NCBI GenBank assembly: GCA_964486055.1
Contig: CAZALE010000005.1
Coordinates: forward strand, 124,001-188,000
DNA length: 64,000 nucleotides
DNA from: J014 sp964486055
Lineage (GTDB): Bacteria; Acidobacteriota; Blastocatellia; Pyrinomonadales; Pyrinomonadaceae
Direction: 5' to 3'
Part shown: positions 26,766 to 34,979 of the stretch, in pieces
Position numbering within the stretch: the first letter of the stretch is position 1
Layout: the number at the start of each line of letters is the position of its first letter
Made by a program: the position numbers and the translations under genes
The notes under the pieces: model-generated
Seen by the model: only the letters and a program-made list of their open reading frames with translations
What the model was told of the DNA's origin: nothing
The model's database searches: none

Positions 26766-27641
26766 TTAAATCGTGCTACGGTAATTTGTTTTATCTGTAT
26801 TTAAATGATCATTTTTTTCACCCAGCTCCACAGCTCTTTTGTAAGCCGCATAAACTGCTTTTGATAGCACGGTTCTAAGTCCTCCCTTTTCCATTTGGTA
26901 TATAGCCTCAGCAGAGGTACCACCAGGTGAGGTAACCATGTTTCTTAGTTCAGCAGGATGCTTATGAGATTCCATGGCGAAAAGCACCGAGCCGAGCATC
27001 ATTTCTTGCACAAGCTCTTTTGCGATCTCACGCGAGAATCCGAGATGGACTCCTGCATCGGTCAAAGCTTCCATAACTAGAAAAATATAAGTAGGACCTG
27101 TTGCGGATAGTGATGTCGCCATATCGATCATATTTTCTGTTTCTACATATAATTCCTTACCAAGTGCAGTGAGCAAAGATCTCACTTGAAGCTTTTCTTC
27201 TTCATCAACATCCGGAGAGCAAGTCCATGCGGTAATTCCAGCTCCAATTTGTGCTGGGGTATTTGGCATAGCCCTGATAACCTTGCGGCTACCTAGAGCT
27301 TCAGAGATTGTAGCAATTTTTACACCTGCAATTATCGAAACCACTAGCCCATCGGGCGCTATTGCTGTTTTTAGATCTTCAAAAATGAGCTTTATGCGTT
27401 GTGGTTTAACGCAAAGAAAAACAGTTGGTTTTTCAAAAAATTTGACTGCATCTAAGTTTTTAGCGAAGGTTCTTATAGCATACTTTTCCTGAAGTTCTAC
27501 CCTGCGATTTTCCTTGGGATGGCTTGCCACTATTTGTTGAGCAGCGACTAGATTTTTACGCAAAAGACCTGCAATTATAGCCTCTGCCATCACTCCGCAT
27601 CCCACGAAACATAGTTGAATTTTTGATAGATCAGCCTTCAT
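26766..27641 (-). CDS. proC: Pyrroline-5-carboxylate reductase
   Basis: 291 aa from ATG 27641 (MKADLSKIQLCFVGCGVMAE). Last step of proline synthesis, NAD(P)H-dependent. The Rossmann motif FVGCGVMAEAIIAGLL, the CVKPQ substrate loop, IRAMPNTPAQIGAGITAW, and the C-terminal family signature VTSPGGTSAEAIYQMEKGGLRTVLSKAV are complete. Two upstream in-frame ATGs (27686, 27698) would bring the start into the divergent tyrS promoter region and lack a ribosome-binding site, so the shorter form is preferred. First gene of the proC-tspO-aroDE run. Confidence 0.93.
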   Translation of the reverse strand: MKADLSKIQLCFVGCGVMAEAIIAGLLRKNLVAAQQIVASHPKENRRVELQEKYAIRTFAKNLDAVKFFEKPTVFLCVKPQRIKLIFEDLKTAIAPDGLVVSIIAGVKIATISEALGSRKVIRAMPNTPAQIGAGITAWTCSPDVDEEEKLQVRSLLTALGKELYVETENMIDMATSLSATGPTYIFLVMEALTDAGVHLGFSREIAKELVQEMMLGSVLFAMESHKHPAELRNMVTSPGGTSAEAIYQMEKGGLRTVLSKAVYAAYKRAVELGEKNDHLNTDKTNYRSTI

Positions 27642-27725
27642 AAAGCATGATTTTGTCTGAAAAGCATTACCATATGCAAACGCCATGATTTGATTCATTC
27701 AGATTTGTCGTTAACATTGATATAT

Positions 27726-28919
27726 ATGAACATTGACCAACAGATAGAGTACCTGAAAAAAGGTGTAGTGGATTTTATAAGTGAGGAGGAGCTGAGAAGA
27801 AAACTACAAAGGAGCATTGAGAGTGGTGTTCCGCTTAGAGTTAAGTTAGGTGCTGATCCTACTGCACCTGATATTCATCTCGGTCACACGGTTGTTATTC
27901 GTAAGCTTCGTGCATTTCAGGAATTAGGTCATACAGCCGTATTTTTGATTGGTAGTTTTACCGGGATGATAGGAGATCCGTCTGGGAAAACTAGCACGAG
28001 ACCGCCGCTTTCCCCAGATGATGTAAAAGCGAATGCCGAAACCTATAAAGCTCAGATCTTCAAGTTACTAGATCCAGACAAGACGGAGATACGTTTTAAT
28101 TCAGAATGGATGGACAAATTTACTGCGGCTGATTTTGTAAAGCTTTGTTCGAGGGTAACGGTTCGACAAATCTTAGAACGTGATGATTTTGAAAAGAGAA
28201 TGCGTGAGGAAAGGCCCATCGCACTGCACGAATTAATCTATCCTCTAGTTCAAGCTTATGATTCGGTTGCGTTAAAGGCTGATATTGAATTGGGTGGGAC
28301 TGATCAAAAATTTAACTTAATGTTAGGTAGAGATTTGCAGAGGCAATATGGACAAGAGCCTCAGGTTGTGATGACTACACCTCTTCTAGAAGGTTTGGAT
28401 GGAGTTCAAAAGATGTCTAAATCTCTAAATAATTACATCGGCATAACTGAATCAGCTTTTGAAATGTTCGGTAAGATAATGTCTATATCAGATGAACTAA
28501 TGTGGAGATATTACGAACTATTGACTGATCTTACGCCAAGCGAAATTGAGAGAATGAAAAAAAGCGATGAGAATCCTAGGAATCTCAAAGCCAATTTAGC
28601 CAAGCTGATAATAAAAGATTTTCATTCTGAGCAGGCTGCTAAAGAGGCAGAAGAAGAATTTAATCGTTTGTTTGTCAGGAAAGAGCTGCCTGAGCAGATG
28701 CAGGAATTCGAGTTACCTGCTGGCAGGTACGAAGTTAGCGATTTACTATTTCAAACGAATCTCGCAGCTTCAAAGAAAGAGGCAAAAAGGTTAATTGAAC
28801 AGGGAGGCGTGAAAATCTGTGGAGAACGCGTATCAAACGTAAAAGCTGAAATTGAGTTGAATGGAGAGCTAGTTATTCAAGTTGGAAAGAGAAAATTCAT
28901 GAAAGTGAAATCGCATTGA
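27726..28919 (+). CDS. tyrS: Tyrosyl-tRNA synthetase
   Basis: 397 aa class I synthetase. Rossmann core with HIGH-type HLGHTVVIRKL after LGADPTAPDI, GDPSGKTSTRP, the Tyr-binding LVQAYDSVALKADIELGGTDQKFN, KMSKS (KMSKSLNN) and a C-terminal S4 RNA-binding domain (VSDLLFQTNLAASKKEAKRLIEQGGVKI). Sequence style resembles the TyrZ branch (about 400 aa). Start ATG 27726 is preferred to a start at 27690 that overlaps divergent proC. The stop is followed directly by a scaffold gap at 28922. Confidence 0.95.
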   Translation: MNIDQQIEYLKKGVVDFISEEELRRKLQRSIESGVPLRVKLGADPTAPDIHLGHTVVIRKLRAFQELGHTAVFLIGSFTGMIGDPSGKTSTRPPLSPDDVKANAETYKAQIFKLLDPDKTEIRFNSEWMDKFTAADFVKLCSRVTVRQILERDDFEKRMREERPIALHELIYPLVQAYDSVALKADIELGGTDQKFNLMLGRDLQRQYGQEPQVVMTTPLLEGLDGVQKMSKSLNNYIGITESAFEMFGKIMSISDELMWRYYELLTDLTPSEIERMKKSDENPRNLKANLAKLIIKDFHSEQAAKEAEEEFNRLFVRKELPEQMQEFELPAGRYEVSDLLFQTNLAASKKEAKRLIEQGGVKICGERVSNVKAEIELNGELVIQVGKRKFMKVKSH

Positions 28920-28921
28920 TC

Positions 28922-29166
28922 NNNNNNNNNNNNNNNNNNNNNNNNNNNNNNNNNNNNNNNNNNNNNNNNNNNNNNNNNNNNNNNNNNNNNNNNNNNNNNN
29001 NNNNNNNNNNNNNNNNNNNNNTCATATAGTGTCTGAAATTTAAATGTTACACGGGAAGCACTCTTAGTTTAAGGTAGGCTAACTCTGCTTTCTCTTATCT
29101 TGAGCTTTAAAGTTTCATAGAATGACTAAAAGTCAGTCCTAGCCAACATTTTTCGAACTGGAATCT
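28922..29166. other. Scaffold gap and short intergenic stretch
   Basis: 100 N at 28922-29021 of unknown true length, beginning 3 bases after the tyrS stop. The remaining 145 bases up to the DUF1992 stop codon show no reading frame or clear terminator. Unlike the gaps at 13458 and 22276, the flanks share no repeat longer than 2 bases. Confidence 0.7.
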
Positions 29167-29499
29167 TCAGATCAATTTCCTTTTACGTAGTTTATTTCGT
29201 TCTAGGATCAGGGCGAGTGCCATTGATTTTTCATTGAGTGCGTTGGTCAGTTTGTAACGTTCATTATCATCAGCGCAGATTTTGATTTTTTCCTTTAAAT
29301 CAGCTATTTCCCGCATTAATTCAACTTCTTGTGGCACTATGTTGTGGTTTTTCAGTAGAGAGTAAGCTGCTCTTAGATCCTCTGGAGCGGCAAAGTACTC
29401 GTCTAGATCAAGGGGCTTACCCTCTCCTTTTAATCCAGTAAACTTTCCCTCTGCAATTGCTTTTTGTATCTCTTCCTCTATGAATCTCTCCAACCACAT
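29167..29499 (-). CDS. DUF1992 protein (DnaJ-homologue subfamily C28 conserved domain)
   Basis: 110 aa, cytoplasmic, charged and helical. It starts with the family signature WLERFIEEEIQKAIAEGKF, followed by LKGEGKPLDLDEYF, then a coiled-coil-like second half (REIADLKEKIKICADDNERYKLTNALNEK). DUF1992 covers bacterial proteins of unknown function and the DNAJC28 C-terminal region. It is the last gene downstream of copA, separated by a 30-codon membrane peptide, but I see no functional reason to tie it to copper. Confidence 0.8.
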   Translation of the reverse strand: MWLERFIEEEIQKAIAEGKFTGLKGEGKPLDLDEYFAAPEDLRAAYSLLKNHNIVPQEVELMREIADLKEKIKICADDNERYKLTNALNEKSMALALILERNKLRKRKLI

Positions 29500-29542
29500 A
29501 CCTCAGAACAGCTTATATTAAACAGGTTAAAATCCCAACATT

Positions 29543-29635
29543 TTACTCATCATCGTCTCCTGCAAAAAAATACCACAGCGTTAAAATTATCAGAAAAACG
29601 CCGATGATGACAACGGTAATTTCCGTTTTATCCAT
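29543..29635 (-). CDS. Possible 30-aa single-pass membrane peptide downstream of copA
   Basis: Short frame of 30 codons between copA and the DUF1992 gene. It reads MDKTEITVVIIGVFLIILTL, then WYFFAGDDDE and stop: a short polar head, one clean hydrophobic span of about 18 residues and an acidic tail. The shape recalls CcoS/FixS-type small proteins that sit next to copper ATPases, but it is shorter and I see no sequence signature, so this is only an analogy. The start is 34 bases after the copA stop. No strong ribosome-binding site is visible, which is the main reason for caution. Confidence 0.45.
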   Translation of the reverse strand: MDKTEITVVIIGVFLIILTLWYFFAGDDDE

Positions 29636-29668
29636 ACGATTTACTAACTAAATAATTTAAAGCAGCTT

Positions 29669-32239
29669 TTATATTGCAGGTGGACGAAAATATTTCAATC
29701 TCATACTATTACTTACCACGGATATGGACGAAAAACTCATCGCTGCAGAGGCAATTATAGGTGACAATAAAATGCCGAAGAAAGGATATAAGACTCCTGC
29801 AGCTATGGGAATACCTAATATATTATAAAAGAATGCCCAGAAGAGATTTTGTTTGATTATCCTAATTGTGGCTTTTGAAAGGGCGATTGCTGTTAGCACG
29901 CCTTTCAAATCATCACGAATCAGCGTTATGTCGCTAGCCTCCATGGCTACATCAGTACCGGCACCAATTGCTATACCGACATCAGCTTGGGCTAATGCTG
30001 GTGCGTCATTTATTCCATCTCCTACCATTCCAACTATCCGTCCTTTTGATTGTAGTTTTTTTATCTCTTCAACTTTGCCCTTTGGTAAAACCTCTGCTAA
30101 TACATTTTTGATACCTAGTTCGCGTGCAACTGCTATTGCGGTTCGTTGTGAATCGCCTGTCATCATCACTACATCTATGCCAAAATTCTCCAGAGCTCTT
30201 ATTACAGCTTTTGCATCTCGCTTTATCGTGTCAGCGACAGCTAAAATACCAATCATCTCACGATCGATGCTAATAAAAACAGGGGTTTTCCCTTCATCAG
30301 CCAAGCGTTCTACTTTTCCCTCTATACCATCTAAAGCGATCTCTTGCTCTTTCATCAGGCGAAGATTGCCGATTAAAAGGTTTTTATTGCCGATGGTAGC
30401 CATTAAACCATGGCCTTCTATGATTTTGAAACTCTCCACTCTCTCGAGTTGAAGACCTTTTTTCTCAGCGGATTGGACTATGGCTTTTGCTAGAGGATGT
30501 TCGCTTTGTCTTTCAGCCGATGCTGCAATTCTGAGCAATTCAGTTTCAGAAAAACCCTTTATCGTTATGATATCGGTAAGCGAAGGGGAACCGGTGGTGA
30601 TTGTACCGGTTTTATCTAACACCATTGTGTCGATCTTGTGAGCTGTTTCGAGGCTATCCCCTCCTTTGATCAGAATTCCTTGTTCAGCCCCTCGCCCGGT
30701 TCCCACCATGATCGCAGTAGGAGTTGCTAGTCCTAAGGCACATGGACAAGCTATTATGAGCACTGAAACAAAGTTCATCAGAGCCAGGCTTAGGCGATAT
30801 TCAGGATCGGAAGCTACAAACCAAGCTACGAAAGTAGCTATAGCTATGCATATCACTATGGGTGTGAAAACTCCGCTAATTTGATCAGCGAGGCGTGCGA
30901 TAGGAGGTTTCGATCCCTGAGCTTCCTCAACTAGGCGGATTATCTGTTGAAGTGCTGTGTCTTTGCCAACTTTGGTAGCACGATATTCGATTGCCCCAGT
31001 TTTATTTATCGTTCCACCGAAGACTTCATCACCGGGCTTTTTCTCTACAGGAAAGCTTTCGCCTGTCAACATCGATTCATCGACTGTAGAATTACCATAG
31101 ATTACGATACCATCCACCGGCAGCCTCTCACCAGGTTTTACTACGACGATATCACCAGGGACAACGTTTTCAATGTCTATTTCTACGTACTGTCCATGGC
31201 GAACTACAGTAGCTTTTTTAGCTTGCAAGCCCATCAACTTTCTTATTGCGCTGCTTGTTTGCCTTCTTGCCTTCGACTCAAGCATTCTCCCCAACAGAAC
31301 CAAGGCAATTATGACAGCTGAAGCTTCAAAATAGACTGGTACGCTATACATGTCGTGACCGTTTTGGTGGGATTGAAACAGAAACAGATTTGGGAAGAGA
31401 GTTGCGATCAAGGAGTAGACGTATGCAGAGCCAGTACCTACAGCTATGAGGGTGTTCATATTTGCGTTTCGATGTCTGAATGCAATCCATGCACCTCTGT
31501 AAAATTGATTGCCACAATAAAATACAACTGGTGTTGTCAATATCAATTGAATCCATTTGCTTACATCTGCATTTAGTAGCAAATCGAGTGCTCCATGTGA
31601 CATCGCCATCAGTAAAACTGGCAGGGAGAGGATACTTGCTATCAAAAACTTGCGTCGGAGAATATTGTATTCGGCATTTTGCTCCGATTCTACAATGCTC
31701 TCAGTGGGTTTCCCTTCAGTTTTAATTTCACGAACTTGATAACCAAAACCTTCTATGACAGATTTTATATTTTTTTCCTCAGCCAAATGTGGAAAAAATT
31801 CAACCGATACGATCATTGTGGATGGGTTAAAACTTACGCTGATCACTCCTTTAAGTTTTAGCAAACGTTGCTCTAATTGTTTTGTCAGATCATTAGGAAC
31901 TGCAGAATCATCTAGCAAGAATTCGCTTCGCTGTGCTCCGCCTATATCGTAACCTGTATCTCTCACTTTTTTCACTAAGGAAGAAAGCGTCGTTTCGAGA
32001 GGATTGTAAATAACTGTAGCATTGGACGTAGCAAAATTTACTGAGCAAGTTTCAACGCCCTTTTGTTTTCGAAGTTGCTTTTCAATGCGGTTTGCACAAG
32101 CCGCACAAGTCATACCGGATATTGGAATATCAAGTTTCTCTTGCGGCGTTTCAAGCGCAGGATACAAAGTGCTCTGAGCTTCCTGTTCTGACAAGTCTTG
32201 ATTTATCCTAACTGATTCTTTCTCTTTAATTTTTTTCAT
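29669..32239 (-). CDS. copA: Copper-exporting P1B-type ATPase
   Basis: 856 aa Cu(I) pump of the inner membrane. HMA1 at residues about 36-98 has the metal site MTCAAC; HMA2 at about 108-170 has the fold (LEQRLLKLKGVISVSF, VIEGFGYQV) but no CxxC. Then eight membrane segments, the actuator TGES, the Cu(I)-specific IACPCALGLATPTA around residue 500, phosphorylation site DKTGT, SEHPLAKAIV, GDGINDAPALAQADVGIAIG, and the C-terminal MSFSSISVVSNSMRL with the conserved Met and Ser ligands. Preceded 54 bases upstream by a CopZ-like chaperone gene, which supports copper as the substrate. No CueR/CsoR regulator gene is adjacent. Confidence 0.95.
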   Translation of the reverse strand: MKKIKEKESVRINQDLSEQEAQSTLYPALETPQEKLDIPISGMTCAACANRIEKQLRKQKGVETCSVNFATSNATVIYNPLETTLSSLVKKVRDTGYDIGGAQRSEFLLDDSAVPNDLTKQLEQRLLKLKGVISVSFNPSTMIVSVEFFPHLAEEKNIKSVIEGFGYQVREIKTEGKPTESIVESEQNAEYNILRRKFLIASILSLPVLLMAMSHGALDLLLNADVSKWIQLILTTPVVFYCGNQFYRGAWIAFRHRNANMNTLIAVGTGSAYVYSLIATLFPNLFLFQSHQNGHDMYSVPVYFEASAVIIALVLLGRMLESKARRQTSSAIRKLMGLQAKKATVVRHGQYVEIDIENVVPGDIVVVKPGERLPVDGIVIYGNSTVDESMLTGESFPVEKKPGDEVFGGTINKTGAIEYRATKVGKDTALQQIIRLVEEAQGSKPPIARLADQISGVFTPIVICIAIATFVAWFVASDPEYRLSLALMNFVSVLIIACPCALGLATPTAIMVGTGRGAEQGILIKGGDSLETAHKIDTMVLDKTGTITTGSPSLTDIITIKGFSETELLRIAASAERQSEHPLAKAIVQSAEKKGLQLERVESFKIIEGHGLMATIGNKNLLIGNLRLMKEQEIALDGIEGKVERLADEGKTPVFISIDREMIGILAVADTIKRDAKAVIRALENFGIDVVMMTGDSQRTAIAVARELGIKNVLAEVLPKGKVEEIKKLQSKGRIVGMVGDGINDAPALAQADVGIAIGAGTDVAMEASDITLIRDDLKGVLTAIALSKATIRIIKQNLFWAFFYNILGIPIAAGVLYPFFGILLSPIIASAAMSFSSISVVSNSMRLKYFRPPAI

Positions 32240-32293
32240 CGTTTTGCAATCAAGGTATACAGGTCTCTAGAGCAAATTGCAGAGATGCTAGAA

Positions 32294-32506
32294 TCATCGA
32301 GTTGAGTAGCCAATCTCTTCCAAAGCCTCGAAGATCTGTTCTTTAGTAATTTCAGGGGAATGTTCGATAGTTACTGTTTTTGTCTGAATCTCTACATCGA
32401 TTTTCGAGATACCATTAATGTTGCTGAGAGCTTTTTTGATTGAATTTACGCAGCCATCACACACGATTTCTGGTGCTATTAACTGTGTTACTACTTTTTC
32501 TCTCAT
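32294..32506 (-). CDS. CopZ-like HMA copper chaperone
   Basis: 70 aa soluble HMA-domain protein: one ferredoxin-like beta-alpha-beta-beta-alpha-beta fold with the metal-binding motif IVCDGCVNSIKKAL (CDGC; canonical is CxxC) and the C-terminal EALEEIGYSTR. It would carry Cu(I) to CopA. The start at 32506 is set by the strong site aaggagg at 32512-32518, six bases upstream; a longer frame to 32527 would bury that site in the coding sequence. It leads the copZ-copA-peptide-DUF1992 run. Confidence 0.88.
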   Translation of the reverse strand: MREKVVTQLIAPEIVCDGCVNSIKKALSNINGISKIDVEIQTKTVTIEHSPEITKEQIFEALEEIGYSTR

Positions 32507-32511
32507 TTTTG

Positions 32512-32518
32512 CCTCCTT
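32512..32518 (-). promoter_or_regulatory. Strong Shine-Dalgarno of the CopZ-like gene
   Basis: The minus strand reads aaggagg, a near-perfect anti-16S match, 5 bases before ATG 32506. It decides the start of the small HMA protein. Confidence 0.8.
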
Positions 32519-32602
32519 AACTTTCATTATAGCTGCATCTTTTCATTAAAATAAGCCTTAAATGTCCCTAAGTTTTTGATTAAAGTTGTTGAGTTTGTGG
32601 AT

Positions 32603-33124
32603 ATGAGAAATCTGAAATTAAATGAGATGAGAGCTGAGCTCGATAGATTCTACGCAGCAGTGGATGAGCACGTCAGTAATCTTTCGAGAATCCATGCGAA
32701 AAGGCTGAGCTGCAAGAAGGGTTGTTCGGGATGCTGTATAGATGGCTTAACGGTTTTCGAAGTGGAGGCTGAACATATAAGATTCCATTGTAGCCAGGAG
32801 TTAAGGCATCAAAAGCCGCATCCTCCCGGCAAGTGCGCATTTTTAGATGAACAAGGGGCTTGCAGGATATACGAGCATCGCCCTTATGTATGTAGAACTC
32901 AAGGATTGCCACTTAGATGGCTTGATGAAGAAGGAGAGGTTGAATACAGAGATATATGCCCGCTTAACGAGAATGATGATCCCATAGAAAATCTACCAGA
33001 GAATCAGTGCCTTACCATAGGTTTTTTTGAGTCCTGGCTCGCAAAACTACAATCAGAATTTGGTAATGGCTTTTTAAAACGACTCTCACTAAGAGAGCTT
33101 TTCGAAGAAATACAAAAAAGTTAA
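32603..33124 (+). CDS. YkgJ-family cysteine-cluster protein
   Basis: 173 aa with the CxxxCxxCC-type metal cluster motif LSCKKGCSGCCIDGL, then GKCAFLDEQGACRIYEHRPYVCRTQGLPL and a later DICPL and NQCLT, the pattern of the YkgJ/CxxCxxCC zinc- or iron-chelating family. The exact role is unknown; some members are linked to flagellar or protein modification. The frame extends upstream to a TTG at 32576, but ATG 32603 is preferred. Divergent from the copper locus (96 bases between starts). Confidence 0.78.
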   Translation: MRNLKLNEMRAELDRFYAAVDEHVSNLSRIHAKRLSCKKGCSGCCIDGLTVFEVEAEHIRFHCSQELRHQKPHPPGKCAFLDEQGACRIYEHRPYVCRTQGLPLRWLDEEGEVEYRDICPLNENDDPIENLPENQCLTIGFFESWLAKLQSEFGNGFLKRLSLRELFEEIQKS

Positions 33125-33210
33125 TTGACATCCTAAATCAACTCCGAAAGAATATGTTTTCCGCTGAAATTCAGATTTGGCAATTCTTCAGAGAACGACA
33201 TTAACCTCGA

Positions 33211-34212
33211 TCAATATTTTTTTTGAATTATTTGTCGAAGCGCGGAGAATTCGTTTAAGTCAATGCAAGCCTGAATAACTGCATCAAACATCGGCATTAT
33301 GTAAATCAGATAATGTTTTTTTTCTCTATGAGTTGCTTGATAAGAGAACGTACCAATGGCTTTTAAGCATCTTTGAATTGATTGCAACTTGAATTCTTCA
33401 AGAAAACTTAACAGATCTAGTTTATCAAGTCCAAGCTTTTCTCGCTCAGAGAGGAAAAGCTTACATTTTTCCTCTATCCACTCCGCTTTTGGTAATGTCG
33501 TTATTCTATCCAGTAGTAATGAAACTAAATCGTAGCTTGTCGATCCAATTCTTGCATCTTGGTGGTCAATAATTCTTATTTGGTTTTTGAAGTACATCAA
33601 ATTTGCTGTATGAAAATCTCTGTGAACTAGCACACATGCCTTATTTTCAAGCTTTTTAGATATCTTCAAAAACTCTTCTTCCAGTTTCAGATTTTCTGTT
33701 TGTGAAAGTGGGTTCTTAAGAAGGCTTTCAAAGTAGTGAGTTTTGAAAAAATTAAGCTCCCACAGCAGCTTTTCAGTATCAAACTTAAGCTTTGCAGCTA
33801 TGGAATCTAATTCGTAAGCTAAAGTTGTTGCAGATTGAATCTTCGCTATTAGACGTATCGCTTCATTAAGCAATTTCTCCGCCTCTTCGGGGGAAGAGTT
33901 TTGTAGTTTATCTCTCAATATGATGTCGCCGAAGTCTTCGTGAAGGATTATTAGTTTCTCTCGATCAAATCTTATGATTCTAGCTACAGGTAATTCAGCT
34001 TTTAGGAAGAGATTCGTTGTATCTAAGTAGGCGTCGAATTGTAATTTCCCATTTTCATCCAGCGGATATACACAGGCAATTAATGACGAGTCTGCTGTTT
34101 TCACACGAAAGAAATGACGTAATGAAGCATCCGGAGTTAAGGCATCGATTCTGGTAAAACCAAAATTACTCATTGATAAAAACTCTATCAATCTATGTTG
34201 CGAATGCATCAT
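33211..34212 (-). CDS. AmgK-like sugar kinase (aminoglycoside phosphotransferase fold)
   Basis: 333 aa from ATG 34212, which overlaps the stop of the upstream MBL gene by 4 bases (ATGA). Kinase motifs: N-lobe DASLRHFFRVK and LIACVYPLD, catalytic loop VLVHRDFHTANLMY, metal-binding IRIIDHQDARIGSTSYDLVSLLLDR. The phrase I-D-x-Q-D-A-x-x-G-x-x-x-Y-D-L-V-S-L-L is typical of COG3178/AmgK, the anomeric MurNAc/GlcNAc-1-kinase of peptidoglycan recycling. The usual partner MurU (nucleotidyltransferase) is not in this window. It is the last gene of the seven-gene operon starting at 39906. Confidence 0.75.
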   Translation of the reverse strand: MMHSQHRLIEFLSMSNFGFTRIDALTPDASLRHFFRVKTADSSLIACVYPLDENGKLQFDAYLDTTNLFLKAELPVARIIRFDREKLIILHEDFGDIILRDKLQNSSPEEAEKLLNEAIRLIAKIQSATTLAYELDSIAAKLKFDTEKLLWELNFFKTHYFESLLKNPLSQTENLKLEEEFLKISKKLENKACVLVHRDFHTANLMYFKNQIRIIDHQDARIGSTSYDLVSLLLDRITTLPKAEWIEEKCKLFLSEREKLGLDKLDLLSFLEEFKLQSIQRCLKAIGTFSYQATHREKKHYLIYIMPMFDAVIQACIDLNEFSALRQIIQKKY

Positions 34213-34979
34213 ACGATTTCTATGTGTAATCCGTCTTTGGCCTCGATCAAAGCGCAATTTGGTGAGAATTCCTCTACGATTTCATCAAAATTAACAGAGT
34301 CCCACTCTGGATAAAAGTGGGTCAGCATTGCTTTTTGTGGTTTTGCATGGCGAATTAAGTGCATAGCTTCCGAGATTTCCAGATGAGAGTTTGTAGGTTT
34401 TGACTTTACAAAGGAGCATTCTAATATGAAAAGATCAGCGGAATGAGCAAATGCGCTTATTGCAGTTGAAAAGCCTGTATCAGAGGTGAATGTAATCTTG
34501 TTTTCTGATGAGTTGATAATGGTAATTGCCATACTTTCTTCAGTATGTGGAGTTTTCAGAGCAACTGCCTTTATGCCATCGATAGGGTAAAAATCCTCAA
34601 AAGGTTCAACTTCTATTATTTCGAGTGGAAAGGGTTGATTAAAAAGCCTATAAGAATTTGAATCATTGATTCTTTCTAAGAGGTTGATTAGACCACGAGG
34701 ACCAAATATTCGTAAAGGTTTTTTTCTAAATTGAGTTTGTGGAGCATATTTCATGCTAAAAAGCATAGAGGGTAGCCCGCCGAAGTGATCGAGGTGAAAA
34801 TGAGATATCCAAATAGCGTCAAGATTGGGCCAATCTAACTCTTCTTGTGCAGCTCTGAAGAGGGCAGATGGTGCACAATCCAACATTAAAGAACCTTTTT
34901 CAGTTTCCAACCAATAGGCCGAACTGGTGCGAAATGGATGTGGGACAGACGAGCCAGATCCTAAAACAGTTAACCTCAT
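34209..34979 (-). CDS. Metallo-beta-lactamase-fold hydrolase, RNase Z-like
   Basis: 256 aa MBL-fold enzyme. MRLTVLGSGSSVPHPFRTSS is the RNase Z/ElaC-like start, the zinc site is HFHLDHFGGL (HxHxDH), further ligands are TPHTEES, FTSDTG and LTHFYPEW. The long exosite arm of tRNase Z is not evident, so this more likely belongs to the wider MBL-hydrolase group (phosphodiesterase or arylsulfatase-like) than to genuine tRNase Z. Overlaps the glycosylphosphotransferase stop and the AmgK start by 4 bases each, so translation is coupled on both sides. Confidence 0.8.
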   Translation of the reverse strand: MRLTVLGSGSSVPHPFRTSSAYWLETEKGSLMLDCAPSALFRAAQEELDWPNLDAIWISHFHLDHFGGLPSMLFSMKYAPQTQFRKKPLRIFGPRGLINLLERINDSNSYRLFNQPFPLEIIEVEPFEDFYPIDGIKAVALKTPHTEESMAITIINSSENKITFTSDTGFSTAISAFAHSADLFILECSFVKSKPTNSHLEISEAMHLIRHAKPQKAMLTHFYPEWDSVNFDEIVEEFSPNCALIEAKDGLHIEIV

